A stretch of DNA of 64,000 nt, taken from positions 3,735,001 to 3,799,000 of the forward strand of contig NC_092648.1 of NCBI RefSeq assembly GCF_032118995.1, in the 5' to 3' direction. The notes below the pieces were generated by a model. It was not told the DNA's origin. It made no database searches and was given only the letters and a program-made list of their open reading frames with translations. Shown here piece after piece: positions 54,191 through 64,000 of the stretch (the stretch's first letter is position 1; the number at the start of each line of letters is the position of its first letter). The DNA is from Asterias amurensis. Lineage: Eukaryota; Echinodermata; Asteroidea; Forcipulatida; Asteriidae. A program made the position numbers and the translations under genes.

Positions 54191-55622
54191 GGGGTGAGTT
54201 GTTGTGGTGAGTTCGTGTTGAAGGAATTGATGGTTCTGGTATCCACACCTTCCACGGCAAATTTATGTTGACGTCATTGTGGTTCGCATGAGTGTGGTGG
54301 ATCAAATGAGTGTTGTGGATATATAACGGTTGTGGATCTAATAAGTGCTGAGATGGCACATGCGCTATAGAATGACCATGACGTTGATAAGTTTTGATAG
54401 TAACAGTGGTTATAGCGATGATTGATGATTGATCGTAAAAACGGATGATTTTAACTATGGTTGATTGTTGACTGCTAGAAAGATGTTTGTTCATGATCGT
54501 TAATTCCTTATAACATAAAATAACTGTAATGGTGAATGATTGTAGCGATGATCATTGTATTATAGTGATTGTAGTGGGAATGTTTATAATGATGGTTGAC
54601 TATTAAGATGGATATGTGTCACGATGATAGATTGTTAACAGGCTCGAAGACGGTGTATGGTGAATGAACGGTGCTTCTTTGCAATGGATGGTTATTACGG
54701 GGCGACTGTTATAACGACGATGGTTGGAACGGGCCAGCTGTATTACGATGATTGATTGTAACGAAGGTCAAAGTTGATGAGATTTTTGAGAGTGGCCGTG
54801 AAGATTTGAGACATCTTTCAAACATTAGTTTGTGCACTAGGAATGGGAGGATAGACTAGGTAAAACTTGGGTGTTACAATTTACACCGTGGTCGCTGTCA
54901 CATTGTAACAACTATTGGTAAACAAAGTAGCCATTTTGAAAATACTCGAACTGTTTGTTATTCTACCTTTATTTTGTTAAAAACCACAAATCTGCAACGG
55001 CCCTCCAGCCAAATATCTTCCTCGTGATATACTCTGACCACAGAGAAAGGACCACAATACACTGACAATGTGTCAAATTCCACGCTTGTATCGTCAAAGG
55101 CACAACTCCCCAAATATTCATGACATTGTAAATATGCGCAGATGTGCATTTATTTTCGATCTGCGATGTCCTTCACCGGAAGCAATTTTTGTTCTGTTGT
55201 ATAGAATTGCCATCCTCAAAATCGTTCCTGAATTTCTTTCATGAATTTTTGTTTTTTAATCGATTTAGAAGAACAAAATCCCCCCCCCCCCCTCTTTGAA
55301 AAGCACTACGACAGTGGCAACTTTGATGTACAGAAGAAAACATTGCTCGCTTGATACTCATCGTGACATAATTTCATTACCGCATTCAATCTTCCAATTT
55401 GTTCAGCTTCGGTGGTATTTAAGAACAGAATTCCAAACCATGCATGTGTTTATAAACAATCGAATCAAGTTATATATAATATAATAACGATTATTGTATG
55501 ACTAATGTATAGTATACATGGATTCTAAATTGTCAAATTCCTTATTATGAAGTGTATAATACCTTTAACTTTAACCATTGAGAGACATTTATTGTGTAAT
55601 TTATTATGAACAGTTATAATTG
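54191..55622. other. Intergenic, no gene recognised
   Basis: First 600 bp are rich in GATGATTGAT / GTTGATTGTAAC words, perhaps an eroded edge of the simple repeat. C-run at 55281-55293. Confidence 0.45.
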
Positions 55623-55764
55623 ATTGCACATAGCGTCATCGACCGCCATGTTTTGATGATATACAATGGAAAGGTACATGCGCTGCGCACAACTCTCAGC
55701 CAATGACAGCCTTTCACGCGTGCATGTTTCATCAAAGTTGGCGGTCAATGACGTCATGTGCAAT
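55623..55764. mobile_element. Short inverted-repeat element with CGTCA ends
   Basis: ATTGCACATAGCGTCATCGA followed by CCGCCATG and TTTTGATGA at left pairs with TCATCAAAGTTGGCGGTCAA and TGACGTCATGTGCAAT at right, about 36 bp per arm with a few mismatches; 142 bp in total. Confidence 0.7.
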
Positions 55765-58145
55765 CCATCTCTTGTGAATGACGCGATAATCACGTGTATA
55801 TAGCAAGTTTCGCGCCTCGTTGGGCGGCAAGAACTTGATGGAGAATTACGTTTGCTGATGGTTTTAAAGTACCTATTTACTGAGCAGTTTATGTATTGAG
55901 TTGATACAAATTATGATGTACATGTATATTGTGCGCATTAAACCCAGTATAATCTGTACGTGTAGTTGTGGTTGATTGGTTATTCAAATGGTTATGCATG
56001 TGACGTCATTTGAGCAGGGCGCCTCGTCAGGTCAAAAGGGTGGTTGCGGATTAGCCAGAACATATGACGTAACACTTTGAGAGCTCATGAGTTTACGCTG
56101 AGCAAAGATCAGCCTTTAAGCCTACGTCCATAATCACCTTTAACCTTCCATTTATTTCACATGGCCTTCATTTGGCTATGGAGATTCGCAGTTGAATCCG
56201 ATGTATGTTGTTTTTACATATAAAACCAATACCCATCCTTATCGTTGCGGATATGAACAGGGAACCAGTCATAAGCGACTCTATGAAATTGTGCTCTGGT
56301 TAATACCAATCCACTGCCATCTGTAGGATCCCTGCCACACAATTAACTCAATACAGATAATTTAAGCCAACTTCCAAAAGGTACCAGTTGTGTTTCTGTA
56401 TTGAAACAGCTATGGGGAACAAACCTCACAGAACTGTGAAAGAAAATAACAAACACGTCTCTTTATTTGTCTATTTTAAAATCCCGCGAACCTACCCCAT
56501 AGTTTACCACATAAAGCTGCGCAACGTGTTTTCAATGTGAATCCAACCACAGTAGCCACTAATTAACTTACCCAAAGAAGAATCTCAGTTCACGGCATTT
56601 TCAGTGCAGAGTTTTCTTTTGTTCATCACTCAAAGTGCATAATTAAATCATTTTATTTTGTTTGGACGTATGCCATTGTTGGCGCATCTTTACAATGGGG
56701 TCACATATATGCAAATGAGTGCTATTGCGTGCGTCTGGAGTTATAAATAACTATAATATAATTGAGTGTAAACATTTGTGTGAGTGCTTTGCCTGTCTAA
56801 CTTACGTAGATAACATTTGGTTTTCTCCAGAATTTAATGTTTATAATTATAGCACGGCAACGGGTTATCTTAATAAAACAAAAGTCTTTATTATATATAG
56901 TTCTGATATCATTTTAAGATTCTATAGTAAGCCTAATCATTGTCTGCTAAGCAGAAATGAGCAGGATACCAGTTACAAATTGTAAATGTGACATGATATT
57001 TTGGCTGGTAACCTTAATCTGGTGAGCATGTTTTTTGTTGTTCTAAGTTAGCTTTTGTGATATAGCAGCTCTGTGAACCTGTGTCCGCAGAACTCAACTC
57101 TTATAAATACTGTATACTTTAGTACATGCAATTTAAAAATGTATTAAATTCAATAGCTTTGCATGTCTAATAGGTAACTTGCGTATTAGGACATTCTGTT
57201 CCCTAGATTTGGTTGTACGGAAACGGCTTATCTTGGATAAAACAAAAGTCATGCATATTCATAGTTCTAAAATCAATTAAGCCACTAGTAAGCCTGCAGG
57301 ATGAAGTGGTCAAACCACGAGTTCATTCAAACATGTGTTTCATAGTAAACTGTTTCTGTGGGTTTCCTTAAGGTTTTTTGTTTGTTTGTTATTTTTGTTA
57401 ATAGAGTTTAACCTTTTCAGCTACTTGCATGTGCAGTGTATTGCATCAAAATGTTACGATTTTGCATGGCACTTATTCCGAATGATAATTGTCCAATATC
57501 AAAATACAGACATGTACATAAACATATGTGAATGTACAAACATACGTGAACGTCCAATGTCCAATATGAAACTAAAGCGTTAAAGATAGGCCTGCACACA
57601 ATCTCCCTAATAACAATTTCACTTGACTCACATTCAATAAAATCGGTCAATTTCTGTTGTCGTCTGTTTATCTCCTTCTCAATAATGAATACCCCGAGGT
57701 GCCAATTAGACGTGCCGTGTGAAATTCAACTCATGTGTGAACGCAGTTGAGACAATGTGAAAGCGATGGTGTGAACAATTTAATTAGGGCATACATCCGA
57801 CCGCGCACGTTTCCACGAACGTTTTGAGCTCTATGAAGACTTCGTGGGAATGTAATTTGCGCTAAGAATACATGTTCATTAAACATTATGATATGTCAAT
57901 GCAACCTACGACACGATCTGATCCATTTACTGCATTGAATTGATTCACTACAACCAAATTATGAACAAGATTGTTGTGTTGCTACGGGCATAGTCTAGTC
58001 TAGTTTGATTTCGCTATGAACCTATAATATACGTTTAAGACGAGGTTCGGATAGGAGAAAAACGGGCCACTCCGTCGGACCTCGTATCAACGAGAGTCGA
58101 CTGTAGACTGTCCAGGTCGCGCGTATCGAAAACATGTGTCCCTTT
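55765..58145. other. Intergenic, no gene recognised
   Basis: 56930-57080 is a worn family F fragment (TGCTAAGCAGAAATGAGCAGG, GATATAGCAGCTCTGTGAAC). No coding features. Confidence 0.45.
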
Positions 58146-58325
58146 TTTCACAGAGCTGCTTAGGCACAACGAAAGTATGCTTAGCAGAATAAGGTTACCA
58201 GCTACAATTCCATGTCACGTACAAGTGACAGTACAGTATGTGACTGGTATCCTTGTTGTTTTTGCTTAGCAGAATATGGTTAAGCTTCATTCTCTGCTAA
58301 AACAGCTCTATGAAACTGGGCCAAT
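58146..58325. mobile_element. Family F foldback element
   Basis: TTTCACAGAGCTGCTTAGGC at left and AACAGCTCTATGAAACTGGG at right, with paired TGCTTAGCAGAATA words inside. Confidence 0.6.
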
Positions 58326-58329
58326 GCAC

Positions 58330-59187
58330 GGCCATGTAGCGGCATGCATGATATTGAAAGCAGCTCTATCAAAGTAGTGTCTTGGTATTGTTAACGATAT
58401 TGTTATACAATTTTGATTTCAGAAGACTTGGGGCAGGCCTTCTCGGGGTTTGCCCCTTAATTCAACTGACCAGGCAGAAGGACCCTTGTTGTAATTTCAC
58501 CATTTGCACGAGCTCATTTCTTATTGCATATATAGGCCTGTGTTGCTAATCAACTCTGAACTATAGCAGCCGAGATAATTCTCACTGGTCCTCGTGTGTT
58601 TTGAGCCTTCATATAATAGCCAGCCATCTGCAAACGCTGCCACAATAATAATTAGGCCTATCCATCAGATTCCGATTTTGTAGCAAGGAACCATGGCAGC
58701 CAAAAGGTGGCCTGGGGTCGGACTTAAACAGATTAAACTATATTCTGAGTTTTCTCTTCTCCCCTAAAAATATGTACAATATCTCTCTTCTCTAGTCAGT
58801 CCAGCTTCTATCATCAGCCATTTAGACGTATAGTTTTGCGTCTGGGATAAAGAACCTAATTTGTTTTACCCTTTTCCCCGATGTGCATTAAGTACTGTAT
58901 CCCTTTATTCAAGACTTTTCCCGAGTCCAAATCCCACCCCAGAGATTTACCCGTGGATTTGTTTTTCCCAGAAATCCTGAAAGTACTTCGTATATACAGT
59001 GCTAAAGGTAAAAACAAATTACATCAGCCGTTTACTTAATAGCCCTGATATATTATAGTTAGACCAAATTTCTCTTATTGCATGTGCACAGCTTTTTCTG
59101 TTTTGTTTGTTGTACATGTTTGTCTTGTCTCCGTGTTTGTAGTTTGTCTGTCTAGGCTGTCTCCTACACTATACTGCACGCCTTGGC
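58330..59187. other. Intergenic, nothing recognised
   Basis: No coding, repeat or regulatory feature that I can support. Confidence 0.4.
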
Positions 59188-59572
59188 TTAAAGGCAGTGG
59201 ACACTAAAGTAATTGTCAAAGACTAGCCTTCGCAGTTGGTGTTTCTCAACATATGCATAAAATAACAAACCTGTGAAAATTTGAGCTCAATCGGTCATCA
59301 AACTTGCGAGATAATAATGAAAGAAAAAAACACCCTTTTCACACGAAGTTGTGTGCGTTTAGATGGTTGATTTCGAGACCTCAAGTTGTAAACCGGAGGT
59401 CTCGAAATCAAATTCATTGAAAATTACTTCTTTCTCGAAAACTATGTCACTTCAGAGGGAGCCATTTCTCACAATGTTTTATACCATCAACCTCTCCCCA
59501 TTACTCGTCACCAAGAAAGGTTTTATGCTAATAATTATTCTGAGTAATTACCAATAGTGCCCACTGCCTTTA
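59188..59572 (-). mobile_element. Family A MITE, full-length copy
   Basis: TTAAAGGCAGTGGACACT at left and GTGCCCACTGCCTTTAA at right. Read against the majority orientation (the AGCATAAAACC block is at the right, on the minus strand). Confidence 0.85.
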
Positions 59573-59730
59573 ATCTGACAGCCTCATACTCTCTTTATTT
59601 TGTTTGATACATAGATGAACTCTTTCCTTTCATCTTTGATACTTCCTCTTTCGCTTATCTATGTAATATTCTGTATAAATGTTATAATTTTGAGAAGAGC
59701 ATGAGATAATTGTTGAATTGAATGGATGAG

Positions 59731-60088
59731 TTAAAGGGTCTGCACATCCGTTTGGCAATGACTCCGAAAACTAATTGCAATAAAAACTTACATAAGTACA
59801 GCTTTTAGAGAAACTTTTCACTTCGAAGTACTGCGGTTACAGGTAAAGCTATCACCTTTTATCCCCGAACTGAGAAGCGTTACCGCGGTAACATATCTCA
59901 AAAAGAGTATATCCCAATAACAGATTGTTCTTCCTGCGTGGACATAAACTGCTCCGGATTTTTGGCGATACCTCAAAATTGCTTACAGGCCTTTTGAAAT
60001 GAAATGTTCACTGGTTTGTTTTAATGGTATTATGAAATGAAAAAAACATTGGGTCCCGATTACCAAACGTATACACAATCCCTTTTAA
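59731..60088 (+). mobile_element. Family D MITE, full-length copy
   Basis: TTAAAGGGTCTGCACATCCG at left, CGTATACACAATCCCTTTTAA at right. Contains GAGAAGCGTTACCGCGGTAA (a palindromic core) and TTCTTCCTGCGTGGACATAA as in 17641-18050. Confidence 0.78.
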
Positions 60089-60524
60089 CTTGCATGAATA
60101 TTGCAAAATTATTTTTTATGCAATAAGAAAGGTTCAATCGAGGTTCAATTAATCAACTCCTGGTGTATCGTTAACGATAATGGGACGGGCGGCCATCGTC
60201 CAATTAACTCACCCGTCAACACGTGCCGATTTGCCCGGGGTCGTCTTTAACGGCACACCTCTGTCGTCCTCGGTGTGTCCAAAAATAAACCTGTCGCGAT
60301 TTACTTCACAGTTTCTAATTGTGTTATTTAATTGTGTTATTTATTTCATTCTTGTTGTGACACCACTGATTCTCAGAAAGGGGAGCTTAATCACTTTATA
60401 AATAGCAAAGAACCCCATTTATGGCGTGAAGACAAGGAATGAAGTTTTAGTTTTAGATGTGGGAGGAAAAACCCAGAGATTTATTCCAGGGAAAACCCAC
60501 GTCATCAGGTAAAAAGGCAAGTTA

Positions 60525-60720
60525 TCAGGTATAAGGCAAACTTGAATCATTCAAGAAACCTCTGAACACTCACTTGTTACGTCGACAGTGATTTCTATTT
60601 TGAGCCATCCTTGTTTTATGATTTGTTGATCTGTGTTGGACACATCCTACGCTTTGCGACCTCTGGAAAATGCGCTCAAATGCAAGCTTTCTTATTTACA
60701 TGTATCCTGACGATAGAGCA
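60525..60720 (+). repeat. Possible LINE 3' end fragment
   Basis: TTCAAGAAACCTCTGAACACTCACTTG reads FKKPLNTHLLRRQ, like the closing FKKxLKTHLF of CR1/jockey-type reverse transcriptase frames, then a stop and a 3' UTR-like stretch with CGCTTTGCGACCTCTGGAAA. Only a dozen residues, so this is weak. Confidence 0.35.
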
Positions 60721-61092
60721 AGCAAAGTAGGATTTGAAACTTTGCATGGTGGAAATACGATACAGTAAAGGTTTGTGGTAACACCATGTAATGACTATCT
60801 TTAATGAGTTGTGGTGGTGCTGAAGAGAACCGCCGGTTTCAACTCGACGTTTCGATCAGTATGCTCTGATCGTCTTCTAGAGAGAGCTCGTCGAAACGTT
60901 GAGACCAATTAAGGACTCACTCCGTGATAGTAAAGTTGATAACGATCCTCTATAAGCTAAAGTAGTAGTCACAGCAAATTTTCTACCTTCCGCCCAGGAA
61001 GCTAACAAAGCAGAACAGTCTTTTTAGAACCGAGAAGTGTCCCGAAATCTGAAAATCTACTCTGCGGCAGAGTAGAATAGCAAGACAGCTCT

Positions 61093-61478
61093 TTAAAGGC
61101 AGTGGACACTATTGGTAATTACTCAAAATAATGTTTATCATGAAACCTTACTTGATAACGAGTAATGGGGAGCTGTTGATAGTATAAAACATTGTGAAAA
61201 ATTGCTCCATATGAAGTAACGTAGTTTTCGAGAAAGAAGTAATTTTCACCGAATTTGATTTCGATACCTAAGATTTAGAATTTGAGGTCTCGAAATCAAG
61301 CATCTGAAAGCACACAACTTCGTGTGACAAGGGTGTTTTTTCTTTCATTATTATCTCGCAACTTTGACGAACGATTGAGCTCAAATTTTCACAGGTTTGT
61401 TATTTCATGCATTTGTTGAGATAAACAAAGTTAGAAGACTGGTCTTTGACAATTACCAATAGTGTCCACTGTCTTTAA
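61093..61478 (+). mobile_element. Family A MITE, full-length copy
   Basis: TTAAAGGCAGTGGACACTAT at left, ATAGTGTCCACTGTCTTTAA at right; all blocks present, TTAA tips. Confidence 0.86.
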
Positions 61479-62006
61479 AGATAAAAGTCTACCGACAAAT
61501 AGAAACACACACATATAGTGTTACCACAAACCAAATATAATATTGATACCCCACCGTGCAATGCCCCAGGTAGGACTGAAAACTGGACCCCTATATACGG
61601 CGGGATTCGAACCGGAGACAGGAAGCCTCTTCGTAAACCGACAGCCATTTTGAAAAATGTTATCCCATTTTGAAGACACATTTGCTAGAGAATTTGCTAG
61701 CTCCTTCAAGATATTGGTTTTTGGAAGAGTAAATAAACTCCAGTCTTCTAGATTTTCAATAAAAACATCATTCAATCCGTCCTTGTGGAATTTAATAAAG
61801 TAATGCGATCTCTTTCAAGAGAAAGCAAAACAAAAAAAATCCAAACTCTGTTTTTTGTTTTATCAGGGATTTTGGCAGGGGTTTTATTCATACAAGGGAG
61901 TGATTATTTCGGTTGCAGCAGGCAAGATAACCAAGTGCGATGTGTGAGGAAATCTTAAAATAAGTTATGTTTTAAAGAAAACGTGTGGAAGATTGTTTTT
62001 GAAAGG

Positions 62007-62388
62007 TTGAAGGAACACGTTGCCATGGATCGGACGAGTTGGTCTACATAAAAAGCGTCTTGTAACCGTTTTCTATAAAATGCATATGGCTGGAAAGATG
62101 TTGTAAAAGTAGAATACAATGATCCACACAAATTTGCCTCGAAATTGTGTGGTTTTTCTTTTACTTTGCGAACTAACACGGTCGGCCATTTATGGGAGTC
62201 AAAAGTTTGACTGCCATAAATGGCCGACTTGTTAGTCGACGAGGTAAAAGGAAAACCGTGCAATTTCGAGGCATGTTTGTGTGGATCATTGTATTCTACT
62301 TTTACAACATCTTTCTACCCATGTGCATTTTATAACAAACGCTTTTCAAAGACCAACTCGACCGATCCAAGGCAACGTGTTCCTTTAA
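62007..62388. mobile_element. Family B palindromic MITE, copy 3
   Basis: Left tip TTGAAGGAACACGTTGCC (TTAA changed to TTGA), right tip GGCAACGTGTTCCTTTAA. Centre CATTTATGGGAGTCAAAAGT. Same structure as the copies at 9901 and 23568. Confidence 0.82.
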
Positions 62389-62389
62389 A

Positions 62390-62890
62390 CTTTTTAACTG
62401 GGTGAGTTTAGGATTGAAACTTACAATGTTTTCTGTAATAAATTGTACCTGTTTTATTTGTTAAAATCCCCCCATTGTTAAATTATTTATTTCTATATTT
62501 CTTTTGTTGCAATTTGTTTATTTAAAACATTGGTCTCAACATTTCGACCACCTTTCTCTAGTTGTCGTCAAGACAACGCTTGGTTTTCTGCAACCAAACG
62601 AACACTGGGGGTATTCTTTTTTCGAATAATACATATTTAACGAAATACATTTCATGACACTTACAGAGTGTGCTACTAACATAAAGAGAGCTTTCGAACG
62701 TTAAACCTGCAATTACAAAAAAAAATAAAAAATAACATGGCTGAACATAATTCCCTTGGTATCCCCATTAGGTAGAACCCAATGTGCTGTCGCACAGCAA
62801 ACCCCACTAATTGCATTTCCAATAAAGGAGTTCTACCCTCCCATCCCCCCATCCACGCAATTAATGTGCGGCGCAAGTCGGGCATGATTA
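62390..62890. other. Intergenic, nothing recognised
   Basis: AT-rich, with one A-run at 62718-62732 and no supported feature. Confidence 0.4.
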
Positions 62891-62896
62891 GCACAA

Positions 62897-63240
62897 TTTG
62901 TATCATGGCATTTATTCCCGGAGCTGTTTGTTAAGCTTATACCTTGATCACACCAACAAGGTGCATAGTGATTAGGCCCTTTTCACACGACATCAATTTA
63001 ACAAGGGTCCCTTGATTAATTTTAGCATGGTTTCAAAATGTCACAAAATGCACCTCGTGTGAAACGACAATACTGTTAATACTGCATTTGTATCATGGCA
63101 TTTATTCCCGGAGCTGTTTGTAAAGCGCCGTATACATTGATCACACCAGGAAGGTGCATAGTGATTAAAGCCATGTTTACACGACATCAATTTAACAAGG
63201 GTCCCTTGATTAATTTGAACATAAGGTTGGGAATTTTTAC
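62897..63240 (+). repeat. Tandem duplication of a 190-bp unit carrying family I
   Basis: TTGTATCATGGCATTTATTC starts at 62898 and again at 63088. Both copies run through GATCACACCA, AAGGTGCATAGTGATTA, TTAACAAGGGTCCCTTGATT. Differences are few, so the duplication is fairly young. Confidence 0.75.
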
Positions 63241-63797
63241 CAAATGCAACTCATGAAAAGACATCAGTCCTCGAAAGGAGTTTGAGACGGTTTCACCCGG
63301 GACGTTAGACAGTCCATATAGTTGTTCTTTCACACAAAGTAAAATTTATGAGATTTCACAACCATAGTAAAAAATAAAGCAAAAAGGGATCCCTGCTAAA
63401 TTGCTGTCGTGTAAAAAGGGCTTACTGCAGAAATAATTTACTTCTGCTGAGTTAAACAACATTGTTGAAATGCGAATTTATTTTTTAGTACGAAAACTGG
63501 ATATAAAATAAGGCCTGGCGCAAACGATGCTGGTGGGTTTTTGCCTGAACCACTAATTAAAGGTTGCACCAGGTTTGATTTTACGAAGCAAACATAGCGT
63601 CTTGGCTTTGGTCAACATAATACCAACAGTGGATATTCAAATAGCCAAGCAAACACGCAAGGCATGGACTTGTGTTTAGTTAACGTTGGACAAACTGTTG
63701 GGAAATATCACATGCATTATACCGGGCATGCATTGTGAGCCAACACAGCACCAATCTCTCTTGGTTTTTTTTTTAAATAGCTGAATTCTTTACAAAG

Positions 63798-64000
63798 GAC
63801 CTTTGACAGTCCATTCATTGTTGTTCTTTCACACAAAGTGCTATTTGGAAAATTTTACCCTTTCACACGAGACCAATTTAGCAAGGGTTCCATGCTAAAT
63901 TGTAGCACGGTTGTAACATTTTACAAAATATACCTGATGTGAAAGGACAACAAATGTTTCCAGTGTCCAAGTTTTCTTGCAAAATCTTGTCAAACATTGC
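63798..64000 (+). repeat. Family I repeat, cut by the window end
   Basis: CCCTTTCACACGAGACCAAT, TTTAGCAAGGGTTCCATGC, TGTGAAAGGACAACAAATG, TCCAAGTTTTCTTGC; matches 40228-40372 closely and runs off the window. Confidence 0.6.

Noticed and set aside
53476-54494. Long open frames on both strands reading poly-His/Gln, Thr/Ile or Val/Met repeats
   Set aside because: They are translations of a triplet simple repeat; several frames are open at once on both strands and no domain, splice context or codon signal supports a protein.
1-64000. CRISPR arrays, operons, prokaryotic genes or virus-like elements
   Set aside because: Spliced genes and eukaryotic repeats throughout; no capsid, envelope, integrase or reverse-transcriptase frame of useful length was seen.

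Overview
This is animal nuclear DNA: spliced genes with GT-AG introns, AT-rich intergenic DNA, many short non-autonomous transposons, tRNA-derived SINE fragments and simple repeats. Gene content (two RDH11-14-type retinol dehydrogenases, a mitochondrial ATP synthase 6.8 kDa proteolipid, an ANKRD63-like ankyrin protein) indicates a metazoan. The abundant 'GGCAGTGGACAC' MITE family and the tRNA-Leu-type SINE remind me of echinoderm (sea star) genomes; that placement is inference from memory, not a search. I see no virus-like element, CRISPR array, rRNA or intact tRNA gene.

Layout. 1-4619: gene-poor, with a tRNA-Leu-type SINE and two copies of a small 'ACCTTTATCA' element. 4620-11199 (minus): a six-exon RDH13/14-like dehydrogenase (336 aa reconstructed), its introns full of MITEs. 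11200-11841: a short divergent promoter region ending in an untranslated exon with a YY1-like CCGCCATCTTGG. 13140-15200 (plus): ATP5MJ, 58 aa in three coding exons, with a tandem array of about 190-bp units in its last intron. 18712-24700 (plus): a second six-exon RDH13/14-like gene (328 aa) with the same intron phases and nearly the same exon lengths as the first. 29111-32007 (plus): a two-exon gene for a 744-aa, apparently disordered protein with six R-R-x-S motifs, which I do not recognise. 43408-45045 (plus): an ankyrin-repeat protein resembling vertebrate ANKRD63, preceded by two different tandem arrays. 45046-64000: no gene recognised; it is dominated by MITEs, foldback elements and a roughly 690-bp GGT/GAT/GTT simple repeat.

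The two dehydrogenases are ancient-looking paralogues pointing away from each other with ATP5MJ between them. The first probably shares its promoter region with ATP5MJ. Both should be membrane-anchored NADP(H)-dependent retinoid or lipid-aldehyde oxidoreductases; ATP5MJ is a small inner-membrane subunit of ATP synthase. The other two genes have no evident functional link to them.

The most notable non-coding theme is a set of sequence-unrelated MITE families (A, B, D) that all begin TTAA-AGG and end CCT-TTAA. This suggests that one transposase type, possibly piggyBac-like, mobilised several families, including near-perfect palindromes of about 390 bp.
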